Assembly: GCF_900116445.1 (NCBI RefSeq)
Contig: NZ_FPBH01000044.1
Coordinates: forward strand, 1 to 63,337
Source of the DNA: Paraburkholderia aspalathi
Lineage (GTDB): Bacteria; Pseudomonadota; Gammaproteobacteria; Burkholderiales; Burkholderiaceae
Length of the DNA: 63,337 nucleotides
Direction of reading: 5' to 3'
The notes under the pieces are model-generated. The model searched no databases. It was not told the origin of the DNA and was given only the letters and a program-made list of their open reading frames with translations. Positions 62,316 through 63,337 of the stretch are shown in pieces. How positions within the stretch are numbered: position 1 is the stretch's first letter; every line of letters starts with the position of its first letter. The translations under genes and the position numbers were made by a program.

Positions 62316-62521
62316 GGCTTAGGGGACAAAACAAAAATGATCCGGGGACGATGGCGGCAGCCGTGCTTCACAATCCGCTGCCCCTCTTTCAGTCGGCGCT
62401 TCGCTGGCGCATCAATCGGACAGTCTGTGTAGTTTATAGCTTGCGGCGGTGCGCCGGCTTGCCGTGTGTTTTGTTGATGCGCCGGACAACGTGTCGCACC
62501 AGGCACTGCAATAAGCTCCGC

Positions 62522-62562
62522 AAAAAAACAGCCTTGGCTCGGGGGTTCCAGCGAGCCAAGGC
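62522..62562 (-). terminator. Intrinsic terminator of prpC
   Basis: On the minus strand, an 11-bp perfect stem (GCCTTGGCTCG with CGAGCCAAGGC, positions 62531-62541 and 62552-62562) is followed by TGTTTTTTTG. This is a strong rho-independent terminator 71 bases after the prpC stop. It implies that acnD-prpF need a separate promoter in the rest of the gap, or read-through. Confidence 0.85.
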
Positions 62563-62632
62563 CCAAACTTCATTACGCCGCGCTCACGAGACGCAATGGA
62601 GGAGAAACGCTTGCGGCTTTGCGCTTGCTCGC

Positions 62633-63337
62633 TTAGACGCGTTTGGCCAGCGGCACGAACGGCAGATCGTCGGGACCGGTGTAATTCGCACTCGGACGGA
62701 TGATCTTGTTGTCGATCCGCTGCTCGATGATGTGCGCGCTCCAGCCTGCGGTGCGTGCGATCACAAACAGCGGCGTGAACATCGCGGTCGGCACGCCCAT
62801 CATGTGATACGAAACCGCGCTGAACCAGTCGAGATTTGGAAACATCTTTTTCACATCTGCCATCACTGTTTCAAGTCGCTCGGCGATATTGAACAGCTTC
62901 AGGTTGCCCGCTTCCTTCGACAGCTTCTTCGCGATTTCCTTGATGACCTTGTTGCGCGGGTCGGAGATCGTGTACACCGGGTGACCGAAACCGATCACCA
63001 CTTCCTTGTTCTCGACACGCTTGCGGATATCGGCCTCGGCTTCATCCGGCGTCTGATAGCGCGACTGGATTTCGAATGCGACTTCGTTAGCGCCACCGTG
63101 CTTCGGGCCGCGCAGCGCACCGATTGCACCGGTAATCGCCGAGTAAATATCCGAACCAGTACCGGCGATCACCCGGCCCGTGAACGTCGACGCGTTGAAT
63201 TCATGCTCGGCATACAGGTTCAGCGACACATGCATCGCGTCGACCCATGCCTTCGACGGTTCCACACCGTGCAGCAGATGCAGGAAGTGACCGCCGATCG
63301 AATCGTCGTCGGTTTCGACTTCGATGCGCTTGCCGTT
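62633..63337 (-). CDS. prpC: 2-methylcitrate synthase (partial, 5' end off window)
   Basis: The C-terminal 234 codons of a citrate-synthase-family enzyme that condenses propionyl-CoA and oxaloacetate. The reading frame is open to the window edge (63337), so the N-terminus is missing. The catalytic region is complete: LHGVEPSKAWVDAM, GALRGPKHGGANEVAF (His) and VIGFGHPVYTISDPR (His), with the distal Asp and Arg region to the end. Upstream prpB/prpR genes are expected beyond the window. Confidence 0.93.
   Translation of the reverse strand, partial: NGKRIEVETDDDSIGGHFLHLLHGVEPSKAWVDAMHVSLNLYAEHEFNASTFTGRVIAGTGSDIYSAITGAIGALRGPKHGGANEVAFEIQSRYQTPDEAEADIRKRVENKEVVIGFGHPVYTISDPRNKVIKEIAKKLSKEAGNLKLFNIAERLETVMADVKKMFPNLDWFSAVSYHMMGVPTAMFTPLFVIARTAGWSAHIIEQRIDNKIIRPSANYTGPDDLPFVPLAKRV

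Overview
The window looks like a chromosomal segment of a Burkholderiales beta-proteobacterium, most likely Paraburkholderia or Caballeronia. The reasons are the prpC-acnD-prpF methylcitrate arrangement at the right end, a Burkholderia-type trimeric porin, many LysR/AraC/GntR regulators sitting divergently beside small metabolic operons, high GC in most of the sequence, and a stand-alone type VI secretion (T6SS) vgrG island. No rRNA, tRNA, CRISPR array or intact insertion sequence was seen. The genus assignment is inference.

Region by region: 0.4-9.9 kb holds small accessory genes (DoxX, AraC/SDR pair, cupin, AraC-GyrI, Nudix, GNAT, lipoprotein, di-haem cytochrome c, alpha/beta hydrolase, porin, DinB). 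9.9-14.6 kb is a GntR-controlled catabolic unit (enoyl-CoA hydratase family protein, MFS transporter, aldehyde dehydrogenase) with a clear palindromic operator. 14.8-16.6 kb has an orphan periplasmic binding protein and a small secreted repeat protein. 16.7-29 kb is a two-armed locus for a nitrogenous compound around one LysR regulator. The left arm carries a Rieske oxygenase and a complete polyamine-type ABC transporter; the right arm carries an FMO, a RidA-like protein, a DUF1028 protein, an M20 deacylase and an NCS1 permease. The substrate is unknown.

29-45.6 kb is mixed metabolism: SDR enzymes with divergent LysR regulators, a DMT exporter, a GH27 alpha-galactosidase lipoprotein, an MFS sugar-efflux-like gene, a TPR/glycosyltransferase-like protein, an Lrp/AsnC-glmS divergent pair with two AT-rich dyads, a nucleotidyltransferase, and argC with its own LysR. 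45.9-48.3 kb carries an ABC-F ATPase and a GFA-domain protein.

48.6-55.4 kb, all on the minus strand, is a T6SS effector island: vgrG, a large multidomain cell-wall effector ending in a GH19 lysozyme/chitinase-like domain, two tandem paralogous exported proteins that are probably immunity proteins, and a PAAR protein. Base composition falls sharply in the toxin end and the immunity genes, suggesting module exchange.

55.5-56.5 kb contains a short remnant of an SDR gene, then a promoter with an operator-like dyad, a compact structured RNA that resembles the phage C4 antisense RNA class, and a small orphan ORF. The intact SDR paralog with its LysR follows, and the window ends in the 2-methylcitrate cycle genes prpF, acnD and a partial prpC on the minus strand. 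A strong intrinsic terminator separates prpC from acnD.
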